From the NCBI GenBank assembly GCA_029067355.1, contig JAIEEQ010000005.1, positions 1 through 51,513 on the forward strand: a stretch of DNA of 51,513 nt, given 5' to 3'. The notes under the pieces were generated by a model, which was not told the DNA's origin, did not search any database, and saw only the letters and a list, made by a program, of their open reading frames with translations. The stretch is from Anaeroplasmataceae bacterium. Lineage in GTDB: Bacteria > Bacillota_I > Bacilli_A > Acholeplasmatales > Anaeroplasmataceae. Position 1 is the stretch's first letter; the number at the start of each line of letters is the position of its first letter. Positions 50,945 to 51,513 of this stretch are shown one piece after another. The translations under genes were made by a program, and so were the position numbers.

Positions 50945-51513
50945 TTGGAAATCTGCTACACATTTAAAAAAGAGCTTGACTTAAATGAATTGAAAAATCA
51001 ATTTCAAAATAAAATAAAGGATAATCCAAAGTTTAATTCTGAAATAGATGTAGAACATATTTCAATAACAGAGGGCTACATAGTTTATCCATTTTTTGAA
51101 GGAAGCTTAAAAAACCTAGAGTACTTAGTTCTTAGAGGTGGAAAGCAGCAATCAGGAGTTATTGATGTATCTTGCAATTTGGTTTCAAAAGAATTTCTTT
51201 TGCTGGAACATTCAACAAAGCCGTTTACTGAAACAGAAGTAACGATTGATGAATTTAATATTTTTAATTTTAAAGATATTGAGCGATATGAAAAGGAATT
51301 TATAGAACGTATTTTAGATAAAACAGAAAGTGGCATTTGTAAACGTCATAATTTGATTTTAACAGATAAAGCAAATTCCTTAGATATTTCTCCTATTCAA
51401 AATTTTGAAGAGTTTAATAAAAGATATTATCTGGAAATGGTATATTGTATTGATTACTTTTCAAAAAAGCATAGGAAACCCTTTAAAAGCTATTTTTCTA
51501 CGCTATATAATGA
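50945..51513 (+). CDS. Hypothetical protein, truncated by window end (TTG start)
   Basis: Open frame of 189 codons to the window edge: LEICYTFKKELDLNELKNQFQNKIKDNPKFNSEIDVEH...; absent from the ORF track. Confidence 0.7.
   Translation, partial: MEICYTFKKELDLNELKNQFQNKIKDNPKFNSEIDVEHISITEGYIVYPFFEGSLKNLEYLVLRGGKQQSGVIDVSCNLVSKEFLLLEHSTKPFTETEVTIDEFNIFNFKDIERYEKEFIERILDKTESGICKRHNLILTDKANSLDISPIQNFEEFNKRYYLEMVYCIDYFSKKHRKPFKSYFSTLYN

Overview
AT-rich, almost entirely plus-strand chromosomal segment of a low-GC, probably spore-forming Bacillota-type bacterium (assignment inferred from gene content only). Left to right: rpiB-upp; a complete F-type ATP synthase operon (atpZ, I, B, E, F, H, A, G, D, C); a DUF1146 gene; spoIIQ-like and spoIIID; yigZ (minus); cca; type I pullulanase; yhaM-like HD exonuclease; two membrane proteins; a T-box(Phe) leader with pheST; rlmN; a frameshifted membrane gene; a 1364-aa Cys-rich/LRR lipoprotein; a kinase-less PASTA protein; rsgA; rpe; an ArsR/HMA/P1B-ATPase metal cassette with a double operator; an ECF sigma / beta-propeller / lipoprotein operon; a MATE transporter behind a terminator-containing leader; a frameshifted small membrane gene; rpmB (minus); DAK2 gene; recG; plsX; a membrane protein; rnc; dapB; dnaD; nth; a Cse60-like small ORF missing from the ORF track; an XRE-type regulator with a surface protein; dnaE; and a truncated ORF at the right edge. 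No tRNA, rRNA, CRISPR, IS element or phage was recognised. Best second-look items: (1) the rlmN-[prpC-prkC]-rsgA-rpe neighbourhood, where only a membrane-anchored PASTA protein is visible in place of the kinase and phosphatase, next to a large lipoprotein; (2) a c-subunit with an apparent two-carboxylate, Na+-type ion site; (3) a spoIIQ promoter overlapping a hairpin that could hide its ribosome-binding site in read-through transcripts; (4) two leader/small RNA candidates with mutually exclusive pairings (21.37-21.48 kb and 34.12-34.24 kb); (5) the ECF/beta-propeller operon. All family calls come from reading motifs by eye; no database search was run.
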